54,919 nucleotides of DNA from Trichormus sp. M33_DOE_039. Its GTDB lineage: Bacteria; Cyanobacteriota; Cyanobacteriia; Cyanobacteriales; Nostocaceae. Below are positions 34,619-42,896 of the stretch, one piece after another. Position 1 is the stretch's first letter. The number at the start of each line of letters is the position of its first letter. Made by a program: the position numbers and the translations under genes. The stretch covers positions 1 to 54,919 of the forward strand of contig DVDT01000081.1 of assembly GCA_015296085.1 (NCBI GenBank), read 5' to 3'. Below the pieces are notes generated by a model. It saw only the letters and a program-made list of their open reading frames with translations, had not been told where the DNA came from and did no database searches.

Positions 34619-35593
34619 ATGAATTTATTACCTACAACTACCCCAAAAACATTTAGCCTGTTAAGTATTGGTCAACGAGGAGTAGGCAAAACGGTTTTTC
34701 TTGCAGGGAGCTACACAGAGTTACATCCTGATAGTAACGCAGACAATCCTCAACAGTTATGGTTCGATTGCCAAGATAGTGAAGTTCAAGCCAACCTGGA
34801 AAAAATTAAAAACCATGTAGCTCGTACTGGTTCATATCCACCCCCCACAATTAAAATTACTAACTTTAACTTTAGTTTGCAACGTCAAACTAAGTCAGGA
34901 CAGGAAACAGTATGCAATTTTCGCTGGTGGGACATTCCCGGCGAACTATGTAATATTCATAATCCTGAATTTCAAGAAATGATCCTGACTTCTAACGGTT
35001 GCTGTGTATTTATTAATGCGTATGCTTTAATACATGATCCAGATTACCCAAAGGTAATTGAGGATATCTACAACCAAGTGGCAGCGATCGCTTCTGTAGT
35101 TTATAAGTATAATATACCGTATGCTTTTGCACTGATTTTAACTAAGTGTGACTTGCTGGAAATCAACCCAGCCACACAACTACAAATAGAGGAAAACCTG
35201 AAACCTCTGACCATCTACCTGGATACTGTGAAAGCAAGCCATCAAATCTTCTATTCTGCTATACCTGTTGTGGCTGTAGAAGGTGTTTCTCGTCTCAAAG
35301 CTCAAGGTGCGGCTAACCCTCTCCTCTGGCTGCTATCACAGATCAATCACAAAGATAACGGTGCATCACTATCGAATTTAGCCAGTGAATCAGCCCAAAG
35401 TATATCCAACAGTGAGACCATACCACCAAAAAACCGCAGGTCGATTCTAGTCGTGTATTTGGTGAGTGTCATTTTACTAGGGGCGATCGCTTCAGTGTTT
35501 TTTGCTATCCATAGACTGACATCTACTCCCCAACCCAATCCTGCAACAGAACAATCGCCAAACCAAACTCCTGAAAATGATGTTGCTAAATAA
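34619..35593 (+). CDS. GTPase-like protein with C-terminal membrane anchor
   Basis: About 324 residues from the ATG at 34619; a TTG at 34583 would overlap the upstream gene. Visible nucleotide-binding motifs are G1 SIGQRGVGKTVFLAG, a G3-like WWDIPGEL and a G4-like LTKCDLL. Near the C-terminus is one transmembrane helix (SILVVYLVSVILLGAIASVFF) followed by a short Pro/Gln/Asn-rich tail. Membrane-anchored GTPases of this build are core parts of the GTPase-centred conflict systems described by the Aravind group, where a neighbouring partner carries a GTPase-associated domain. Both neighbours fit that picture. Specific function is inferred. Confidence 0.78.
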   Translation: MNLLPTTTPKTFSLLSIGQRGVGKTVFLAGSYTELHPDSNADNPQQLWFDCQDSEVQANLEKIKNHVARTGSYPPPTIKITNFNFSLQRQTKSGQETVCNFRWWDIPGELCNIHNPEFQEMILTSNGCCVFINAYALIHDPDYPKVIEDIYNQVAAIASVVYKYNIPYAFALILTKCDLLEINPATQLQIEENLKPLTIYLDTVKASHQIFYSAIPVVAVEGVSRLKAQGAANPLLWLLSQINHKDNGASLSNLASESAQSISNSETIPPKNRRSILVVYLVSVILLGAIASVFFAIHRLTSTPQPNPATEQSPNQTPENDVAK

Positions 35594-35689
35594 TACTCAC
35601 AAGACTTACACAATAAGACTTTTTAATTTGGGAGGATGTAAGGGGATCAGGGTTTAAACACCTATACACGGCAGTTTGCTCAAGTCAGG

Positions 35690-35760
35690 AAACCCTTTCG
35701 GCACTTCCTTCAAGTCGGGCATTGCCCGCCCAGCGCAGTGTCTCCCCAACGGACTGCCTC
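35690..35760. repeat. dispersed intergenic repeat, copy 2
   Basis: CTTCCTTCAAGTCGGGCATT followed by GCCCG, and CGCAGTGTCTCCCCAACGGA followed by CTGCC, match the block near 3013-3099 almost base for base. The repeat provides an ATG at 35738 that opens the frame of the next gene 40 codons too early. Confidence 0.8.
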
Positions 35761-35857
35761 ACCACACAACTACTGCCCCTATCCCCCTATTTCCCCATTC
35801 CAAATCCTTGATTTTTGTCACTCATGCGTAAGTCCTAACTCAGTTTCCCAGATTAGT

Positions 35858-37669
35858 ATGGTCTCTTTGCTCCTAGGTCAACTTTTACATACCAGTTTTC
35901 CTGTCGTGGGATTTAGAACCGTGGTGAGTGGAGAGATTCCCCCGGAAGTTCAGCAAGCCTTCATCGAACAGGTAGTCTATCAATACTGGGATTCCTATGA
36001 TCCACCCAGCACAGGATATAGGGCTGCTTATCTATATCAGCTGACCACAGAGCAGAGTTTGTTTGGTTGGTTATACAACGATGGGCTAGATGACTTTGGG
36101 CGCAATGATGTTCCTTACTTCATTTGTTATTATTTAGCGGGTAAATTACAGCCCTTCCAACTGGAAAATATTTTTATTTGCTTATGTACTGGGCCCGTCA
36201 GGCTCATCGACAGACACGACCACCCTGATTTACTAGATAGCTTAGTTATACCCGACTTGTGGAGTTACCAACCTGCGAGGATTGGGGTGAAAATTCCTCA
36301 AGAGATGATTGAGCAAAGTCGAATATCCGTTGAACATGGAGAATTGCTCAATTTGTTTGTCTTTACGGTTGAAGAGAAAATACAAGACAGTTCAATTTCT
36401 GATGGTAATTTATTGTCTACAACCATCACTAAAAAAATAGATGGTTTACTCTACACTCAGGATTCCTTACCTCATGCCATCAGTCCACCAGAAACAATTA
36501 GGACATCTTTACAAGATGCGCCTGTGTCTCTACCTTCAGCAGAAGATTATCAACAGATACTCTTAACTAAAACGCGCTTACGAGATAGCCAAAAACCCGT
36601 TGTTCCCTCACCTGGAAAACTAACTTTCATGTTGGGGATCATTCTCAGCAATGTTTTGCTCCTCACTTTAATCATGGTCGGCTACTACATTTTGAAAGTC
36701 GCACCTGTAAACACTCCTGTTCCACAAAATCCAGATTCTTTCCTGCGTCTAAATCCGAGTTTGAAGACAAAAAATCAGATCGTTGTCAAAACTCTCAGTG
36801 GTCATGGAGATGCGGTCTGGTCTGTTGTTCTCACCAAAAATGGACAGACTTTGGTTAGTGCTAGTGCAGATCAAACTATCAAAGTGTGGAATCTCAACAC
36901 AGGGAAGATAATACGCACCCTTTCAGGACACAGTAATATTGTCAGGGCGATCGCTCTCAGTGCAGATGAACAAACCCTGGTGAGTGGGGGTGGAGACAAC
37001 ACAATTAAAATTTGGAATTTTCAAACCTTTGAGTTGATGAGGACACTCACTGTTGATTCTGCTCCTGTTTGGTCTGTTGCAATCAGCGATGATGGACAGA
37101 TTCTAGTGAGTGGCAATGGAGACGGCAGTATTAAAATCTGGAATTTATATACTGACACACTACTACAAACTATTCCAGGACATCAAGGTCGAGTTTTTTC
37201 TGTAGCTATCAGTCCTGATGGGAAAACCTTCGCCACTGGAGGAATTGACAAAACCGTGAGGCTTTGGGATTTACAGACAGGTCAACTGGTAAAAGCGATC
37301 GCTCAACATGAGGATGCAGTTAGATCCGTAATTTTTAGCCGCGATGGTCAGACATTGGCTAGTGCTAGTTGGGATCAGACTATTAAGATTTGGAATGTGC
37401 AGACAGGTGAACTGATCCGCACCTTAACAGGTCATACTGCAAGGGTGGTGACTCTGAGTTGGGGATTTGATGATCAAACACTAGTCAGTGGTAGCCTAGA
37501 CAATAGTGTGAAAATTTGGAATCTGCAAACAGGTAAATTAATCCGTACTCTTTCCGGTCATTCTGACTGGATTTTAGCGATCGCTACCAACCCTGCAAAA
37601 CAAATCCTAGTGAGTAGCAGTAAAGACAAAACCATCCGCATTTGGCAGATGCAATTCAATAATCGATAA
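35858..37669 (+). CDS. membrane-anchored seven-bladed WD40 protein with possible GAP1-like N-terminal domain
   Basis: About 603 residues from the ATG at 35858; the frame is open 120 bases upstream only because it runs through a dispersed repeat. Residues 1-165 form a globular domain starting MVSLLLGQLLHTSFPVVGF, with YRAAYLYQL and DDFGRNDVPYFICYYLAG, which resembles GTPase-associated protein 1 (GAP1-N) domains; this is from memory. A linker and one transmembrane helix (LTFMLGIILSNVLLLTLIM, about residues 255-280) follow. The C-terminal half is seven WD40 repeats, each ending IKIWN or similar, enough for one propeller. It follows the GTPase gene and probably works with it as a membrane sensor or scaffold. 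Confidence 0.8.
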   Translation: MVSLLLGQLLHTSFPVVGFRTVVSGEIPPEVQQAFIEQVVYQYWDSYDPPSTGYRAAYLYQLTTEQSLFGWLYNDGLDDFGRNDVPYFICYYLAGKLQPFQLENIFICLCTGPVRLIDRHDHPDLLDSLVIPDLWSYQPARIGVKIPQEMIEQSRISVEHGELLNLFVFTVEEKIQDSSISDGNLLSTTITKKIDGLLYTQDSLPHAISPPETIRTSLQDAPVSLPSAEDYQQILLTKTRLRDSQKPVVPSPGKLTFMLGIILSNVLLLTLIMVGYYILKVAPVNTPVPQNPDSFLRLNPSLKTKNQIVVKTLSGHGDAVWSVVLTKNGQTLVSASADQTIKVWNLNTGKIIRTLSGHSNIVRAIALSADEQTLVSGGGDNTIKIWNFQTFELMRTLTVDSAPVWSVAISDDGQILVSGNGDGSIKIWNLYTDTLLQTIPGHQGRVFSVAISPDGKTFATGGIDKTVRLWDLQTGQLVKAIAQHEDAVRSVIFSRDGQTLASASWDQTIKIWNVQTGELIRTLTGHTARVVTLSWGFDDQTLVSGSLDNSVKIWNLQTGKLIRTLSGHSDWILAIATNPAKQILVSSSKDKTIRIWQMQFNNR

Positions 37670-37918
37670 CTATCATCATATTCATAGCGATCGCTAAATT
37701 CGATACAACTATCTAAAGCTTTGCCTGAGCGAGCGGAGCAATGGCTCATACTTAGGTATAATATTTATCTTATACTTAAAGTATACTCTTGTTAAAATGC
37801 TAACACTGTTGGACAAGTGCGTAACATCAATTTTTTGTTGAATTTTGCTACCGAATGATTAATTTTTTCGAGATTTCTACTAGCTTTAACAACAGTACCT
37901 AATAATACTCACAGGTTT

Positions 37919-38662
37919 ATGTCTCAATTCGATCCGCCATCAACAAGCAACACATTTAATATTTCCGGTAGTTCGATTAAAAATTTGGTAGGTTCTGGTT
38001 CTATTTATGACAATAATGCAATTGCTGAAGCAAATAACCAGAATTCTCAAGCTCCCTTCCCACAAACTAACTCGAACCCTGATTTAAGTACAACACCCCC
38101 AGTAAAAACCGTTCTATTGTTAGCAGCAAATCCTATAGGTACAGATCAACTGCGCTTAGATGAAGAAGTGAGAGAAATTGATGCTGGGTTACAAAGGGCT
38201 AAACAGCACAATCAATTCCTACTCAAGCAGAGATGGGCTGTACGTACCAGGGATGTTTTGCGGGCTATGCTAGACTTCAAACCTCAGATTGTCCATTTTT
38301 CTGGGCATGGGGGTGGAGAAGCCGGATTAATCTTAGAAAATGAAACTGGGGGAGCAAAACCGGTCAGTGCCGCAGCGTTGGCGGGGTTATTTGAATTGTT
38401 TGCAGACCAAGTAGAGTGTGTAATCTTAAACGCTTGTTATTCAGAATCTCAGGCAGAAGCAATTAACCATTATATTCCTTACGTGATTGGAATGAACAAG
38501 GCCATTGGCGATCGCGCTGCAATTGAATTTGCTGTCAGCTTTTATGATGCTTTGGGATCTGGAGAATCTATTGAGTTTGCCTATAAGCTAGGCTGTAGTG
38601 CCATTCGCCTAGCAGGAATTGAAGAGTATTTAACACCAGTCCTGAAAAAGAAATCAGCCTAA
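37919..38662 (+). CDS. CHAT-domain (caspase-like) protease with N-terminal Gly/Ser/Asn motif
   Basis: A 247-residue protein. Residues 11-30 hold the motif NTFNISGSSIKNLVGSGSIY; a Asn/Gln/Pro-rich linker (about 31-58) follows; the CHAT domain occupies about 60-247. It begins VLLLAANPIGTDQLRLDEEV and carries the catalytic dyad His130 (VHFSGHGGGE) and Cys173 (ILNACYSE). CHAT proteases are separase/caspase relatives that act as effectors in bacterial defence and cell-death systems. The short motif plus flexible linker plus effector layout is that of amyloid-signalling effectors, and the motif recurs in the pentapeptide protein at 42897-45068. Convergent with the trypsin-LamG gene. The protease call is firm; the signalling role is inferred. 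Confidence 0.86.
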   Translation: MSQFDPPSTSNTFNISGSSIKNLVGSGSIYDNNAIAEANNQNSQAPFPQTNSNPDLSTTPPVKTVLLLAANPIGTDQLRLDEEVREIDAGLQRAKQHNQFLLKQRWAVRTRDVLRAMLDFKPQIVHFSGHGGGEAGLILENETGGAKPVSAAALAGLFELFADQVECVILNACYSESQAEAINHYIPYVIGMNKAIGDRAAIEFAVSFYDALGSGESIEFAYKLGCSAIRLAGIEEYLTPVLKKKSA

Positions 38663-38721
38663 TGTGTTTACAGCCACACTGGTTGACGTACTAGGATTGT
38701 CAGTTGACATGGAAGACACAC

Positions 38722-41700
38722 TCAACTTGTGGGCAGAATTGGAGACGGAGGAAACCATTCAGCCCCGTAAATTTTTCCATGATTATTGCTGGATTTAAAG
38801 TTACGTGCCTGAGTATTGTCTTGACCACCATCATCCAGTCGCCAGTAACCAACTAAATCTGACCAATATTGCTCTTGCTCATTCAATCGTTCTGAATCTT
38901 GTTTGCTCAACCGACGATACATATTCTTTTGGATTTGAGTCTGGGTTCGGGCTATCTTCCAGAGGCGAACCTCAGTAACTGCAATATTGTAATAAGTCTT
39001 TTCTTTTTGGGATAGAGCTAGCATTGCTTGTTGATTACAACCAATGATGAAAGGTTCTTCGAGGTTGTCCAAAGGCCCTGTAAACAAACCTATACTCTTT
39101 GTTTGTCCTGCAAACATGATAGTCTTGCACTGCCCTTCTACAACACAGTCTTGAATTCTGCCGTCAATATAAATCGAAATCTCATGCGATTTATCCCACG
39201 TGAAAGCAACATGATGCCATATTTGATCCTGTAGAGCATTATCCTTAGTGTAAATAACTGTTTTCTCAATTTGTTCTTTTTCTGTATTTTGGATATTAAT
39301 TTTACGTTGCAACTTAACTTGAATTTTACCTTCATACCAAGATAGAGAATAACCATTTGAATTATCATCAATCCGGCTGATTATCAAGCAATTACCAAAT
39401 TTGTGTTTAATCCATACTTCAACAGTAATTGCATCAGTAACATTCAAGCTTTGATTGTTTTCTTGCCCATTGCCACACTCTACGTAATGTTCACTATCAT
39501 TAAATTTCAAGCCGCATGGCATAGGTAAAGCAGGAGATTGAGAGGCTCTTATGCTTTTTGCCTTAAACACTACACCATAACTACCTTGATTATTTTCAAT
39601 CAGACTATATGCCTTTAACCATCTTCCACCATAAACTACTCCATCTTCATCTCTAGAGTCTTTCATAGAGGCACTATTAACGGCTCTATTTCCCTCTTCT
39701 TCATCCAGTCGCCAATAACCAGTCAAATTTGACCAATTTGGATCGTCATTGCTCAACTGGGACTTCATATTTTTTTGAATCTGCTCTGGAGTACGAGCTA
39801 CATTCCAAAGACGAACTTCCGCTATAGAACCATAAAAATATCTACCATAATTTTGAGAACAACCGATATTCAAACTCACTTGAGGAATACCTACAGAATC
39901 TCCCAAAGGTGTAGATTTTCCCTCTGAAGAAGGGTTAATTAATTGTTGTTCTCCGTCAATATATACTTTTATTTCCGCACCTTTTTCCCAGGTAAATGCT
40001 ACATGATGCCAGTCTTGATCATCTAAAAAATTATTATTAGTATCAACAACTATTTTTGACTGATTAGCAGTATTTTGTAACTCTACACGAATCTTCCCTT
40101 TACACCTCCATATAGAATAGCCATCTTCATCCCAACCACCACCTTGATGAACAATCATTCCATTTGAGCCTTCATTACCGTTTTTAACCCAGGCTTCGAT
40201 GGTAATTGCTGTAATTTCATTTTCATTCTGCAAAAATTTAAATTTGCTACAGTTAACATGATCACTTAATCCATCCAATAACAAACCAAAGTTGGGCTGA
40301 GGTGGTAAATCTGAGATTTTGCTGCTTAAGATAGGGCTGTTGGAGATTTCGCTTTTAAGGTTATAGACCTTGTTACCAACGGATTCTTCCATCTGCCAGT
40401 AACCAACTAAATCTGACCAATAGGCATCTTGCTCAGTCAATCGCTCTGAATCTTGTTTGCTCAATCGACGGAACATATTTTTTTTAATCTGTTCTGGAGT
40501 GCGAGCTATATTCCAAAGACGAACCTCGGTTATAGAGCCATTGAAATAATATCTGCGGGCTATTTCAAGACGAAGCTTGGCACTAGGCCGATTAAAATAA
40601 TCTTTAATAATAAAACGGTTGTCAGGATCTTCTTTAATCTTTTTAAATAGATTTTCAATAATCTTTTCAATACTCTCAGCACGACCAATGGTCAAACTTA
40701 CATTGGTATTATCGATATTCTCTAAAGAAAATTTAGAATCACCTAGTTCAAAATGAGCTTTTCTTTCTACTCCATCAACATATATTTTTATACCGCTATT
40801 TGGCTCCCAAGTAAATGCTATATGGTGCCAATATGGATCATCAAGAAATGTCTGGTCTGTATCAAAAATTATTTTTCTATCATCACTACCTTTTAACTCT
40901 ACGCGGATTTTCTTCCCGTACCTCCATATACAATAACCAGGCTCGTCAAAACTTCCGCCTCGATAAAAAATTACTCCATCTGAATTTGGATCATTATTTC
41001 TCACCCAAGCTTCAATCGTAATTTCTCTATCAATTTTCAAGCTCTCATCGTTACCACAGTCAATATAGCTTCCCTCTCCATCAAATTCCAATGCAGATAT
41101 TAAGGGTGGGTAGTTCAGCTCTTCCGCAGTCACTACAAAATCTTCAATAAAACTTTTGATTTTAGAGTCACTAACACTTTTTTTCTTCAGATCCTCAATC
41201 AATCGACAAATTCTAATCCCTTGTTGCTCAACAGCTAAATCAGGATGAGCTTGCTGAACAGCATTTTTTGAATCATCTGCTTGCTTAATTATGGCATGGT
41301 GTAATGCAACTAGTTGCCAGCGTGTATTAAAGACTGGACTACCAGAAGATCCATAATCAGAATCTGCTTGATAACGGACATAATTTTTGTAAAGACTATT
41401 GACCTCGTTATCATTTAAGACAATTTGTTTGCGCTTGCCTTTCGGATGTTGAATAATAATCAGTGAATCCCCAATTTGTGCTTTTCTATACTTTGTTATA
41501 TTTATAGGCTTTCCTGAATTCATAACGTCTTTCTCTTCCAAAAGTGTCATGAGATTTATTAACTCTTGAGGAACATCATCAAACTTGTTTTCAGGATGCC
41601 ACACTTCAATGGAATTGGGATTTTTATTGACAATATATCCTTGACATTCTAGAGTTCTTATGATTTCTACTAAATCTGATTCAGTAGAAACACGATCAAT

Positions 41701-42552
41701 ATTAGCTGGAAATTCTATAAAGCTTAACCTAGGTTTAATGCTCTCAAAGTCTTCAATTAATTGTAGCCAACCCAGTTCGTATCCCGCTTGACGAGTAAAA
41801 ATGTCAGACTTTAACTGCACCAGGGTATAGTCCAAACTGGGTTCAGAAATAAATAAAATTCTAGGATCAAATTCGTAGTCAATCGACTTTTGTAGATCGC
41901 CCCGGTCATTTTCAACGTAATTAAATTGGGCAACACACTGTTCAGCTATGGCTGCATTAGGAATTACATGATGGTTGGTAAGCAAATGGCTACCACCGAC
42001 TAAGAATCCTGTCCCAATAGGGATAGGATTTACCTTAGCCAGTTGTTGCTCAGTAATGTTTTTGAGGACTGCTAACGCAGTTTTTTGCCCTGAATTAATA
42101 GCACTTTTAGTTTCTTGATCAAATAGTTCGTCAGCAACCTGTTCTGGAATTGAGAACACTTCAATGACTTTATCCGAAGTCTCAAAATTATTAGTCAAGT
42201 TACTCAGTTGTGCAATTGCCGCTTCTATATCTGCAACAAACTCTTGAAAGGCTTGAAGGGAAAAGTATCTAGCAATCCGACATACCGAAATGCTCTGCTT
42301 GATTCCATTTTGTAAGAAATAAATAGGTAGAAAATCTTCTTTGCGAATAGCCGCAGTCACTAGGGTATGTGACTCCATCTGTGATCTTTCTTTGACAATT
42401 GCCAGAATTTTGTCAAATGCTTCTGATTCAAGAGGGGTATTACCGACAAGTCCCCCAATAACCGAAACCTCAAATGGGCCAATGCTGATAGTGCCGTGTT
42501 TCAACCAATACTCTTGAATTGTTGAGGTATTTTGTTCAAAATTGCTACCCAT
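38722..42552 (-). CDS. trypsin-like protease fused to three LamG/concanavalin-like domains
   Basis: A 1276-residue protein without a clear signal peptide. Residues about 1-115 form an unrecognised N-terminal domain (GTISIGPFEVSVIGGLVGN). A trypsin-like domain follows (about 170-450) with the triad His195 (LLTNHHV), Asp241 (SLDYTLVQL) and Ser403 (DYGSSGSPVFN). Three LamG-like beta-sandwich domains lie at about 485-685, 745-960 and 1010-1260; each opens with a LEFDG/CG-type strand, has (I/V)EAWV or (I/V)EVWI, and closes with EVRLWNIARTPEQI and a GYW motif. Cyanobacterial proteins of this type occur in conflict islands, where the protease is thought to be triggered by ligand binding. It is encoded opposite to its neighbours. 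Confidence 0.85.
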   Translation of the reverse strand: MGSNFEQNTSTIQEYWLKHGTISIGPFEVSVIGGLVGNTPLESEAFDKILAIVKERSQMESHTLVTAAIRKEDFLPIYFLQNGIKQSISVCRIARYFSLQAFQEFVADIEAAIAQLSNLTNNFETSDKVIEVFSIPEQVADELFDQETKSAINSGQKTALAVLKNITEQQLAKVNPIPIGTGFLVGGSHLLTNHHVIPNAAIAEQCVAQFNYVENDRGDLQKSIDYEFDPRILFISEPSLDYTLVQLKSDIFTRQAGYELGWLQLIEDFESIKPRLSFIEFPANIDRVSTESDLVEIIRTLECQGYIVNKNPNSIEVWHPENKFDDVPQELINLMTLLEEKDVMNSGKPINITKYRKAQIGDSLIIIQHPKGKRKQIVLNDNEVNSLYKNYVRYQADSDYGSSGSPVFNTRWQLVALHHAIIKQADDSKNAVQQAHPDLAVEQQGIRICRLIEDLKKKSVSDSKIKSFIEDFVVTAEELNYPPLISALEFDGEGSYIDCGNDESLKIDREITIEAWVRNNDPNSDGVIFYRGGSFDEPGYCIWRYGKKIRVELKGSDDRKIIFDTDQTFLDDPYWHHIAFTWEPNSGIKIYVDGVERKAHFELGDSKFSLENIDNTNVSLTIGRAESIEKIIENLFKKIKEDPDNRFIIKDYFNRPSAKLRLEIARRYYFNGSITEVRLWNIARTPEQIKKNMFRRLSKQDSERLTEQDAYWSDLVGYWQMEESVGNKVYNLKSEISNSPILSSKISDLPPQPNFGLLLDGLSDHVNCSKFKFLQNENEITAITIEAWVKNGNEGSNGMIVHQGGGWDEDGYSIWRCKGKIRVELQNTANQSKIVVDTNNNFLDDQDWHHVAFTWEKGAEIKVYIDGEQQLINPSSEGKSTPLGDSVGIPQVSLNIGCSQNYGRYFYGSIAEVRLWNVARTPEQIQKNMKSQLSNDDPNWSNLTGYWRLDEEEGNRAVNSASMKDSRDEDGVVYGGRWLKAYSLIENNQGSYGVVFKAKSIRASQSPALPMPCGLKFNDSEHYVECGNGQENNQSLNVTDAITVEVWIKHKFGNCLIISRIDDNSNGYSLSWYEGKIQVKLQRKINIQNTEKEQIEKTVIYTKDNALQDQIWHHVAFTWDKSHEISIYIDGRIQDCVVEGQCKTIMFAGQTKSIGLFTGPLDNLEEPFIIGCNQQAMLALSQKEKTYYNIAVTEVRLWKIARTQTQIQKNMYRRLSKQDSERLNEQEQYWSDLVGYWRLDDGGQDNTQARNFKSSNNHGKIYGAEWFPPSPILPTS

Positions 42553-42896
42553 AATTACTTACCACAACAGTATAAAATGATTGTGAGCGAAGTTGAGGAT
42601 GATTGAACAAGAAAGTTGCATTCGACTAGCACTTATGCAACAACTTATACTAAAGACAAGTAGCATTCTAGCAGGCAGTCAAAGAACATTCCCGAATTTG
42701 AATTTTTGTAAGCAATATTTGTCAAATGCGGAAGTTTTTACACTATATGCTACGAAAATGTTTAAAGTTCATGATCCTTGATAGGATTACGGAATTACTA
42801 GTTATATAAATAAATACACATTTATTGTGTACGCTTTCAAAAATGAATGAGCCGATGAAAAGAAGCTAGTAAATCTGAATTCAAGTTCATGCTAGT
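42553..42896. other. intergenic region between divergent genes
   Basis: About 340 AT-rich bases carrying the promoters of the trypsin-LamG gene (minus) and the pentapeptide gene (plus). A 62-codon frame at 42593-42781 has no recognisable motif, so I do not count it as a gene. Nothing else stands out. Confidence 0.45.

Noticed and set aside
35738-35857. 40-codon N-terminal extension of the WD40 protein
   Set aside because: The extension is encoded by the dispersed repeat and adjoining non-coding DNA; the globular domain begins at the ATG at 35858.
42593-42781. 62-codon plus-strand frame before the pentapeptide gene
   Set aside because: It lies in a promoter-sized gap between divergent genes, without recognised motif; AT-rich chance frame is more likely.
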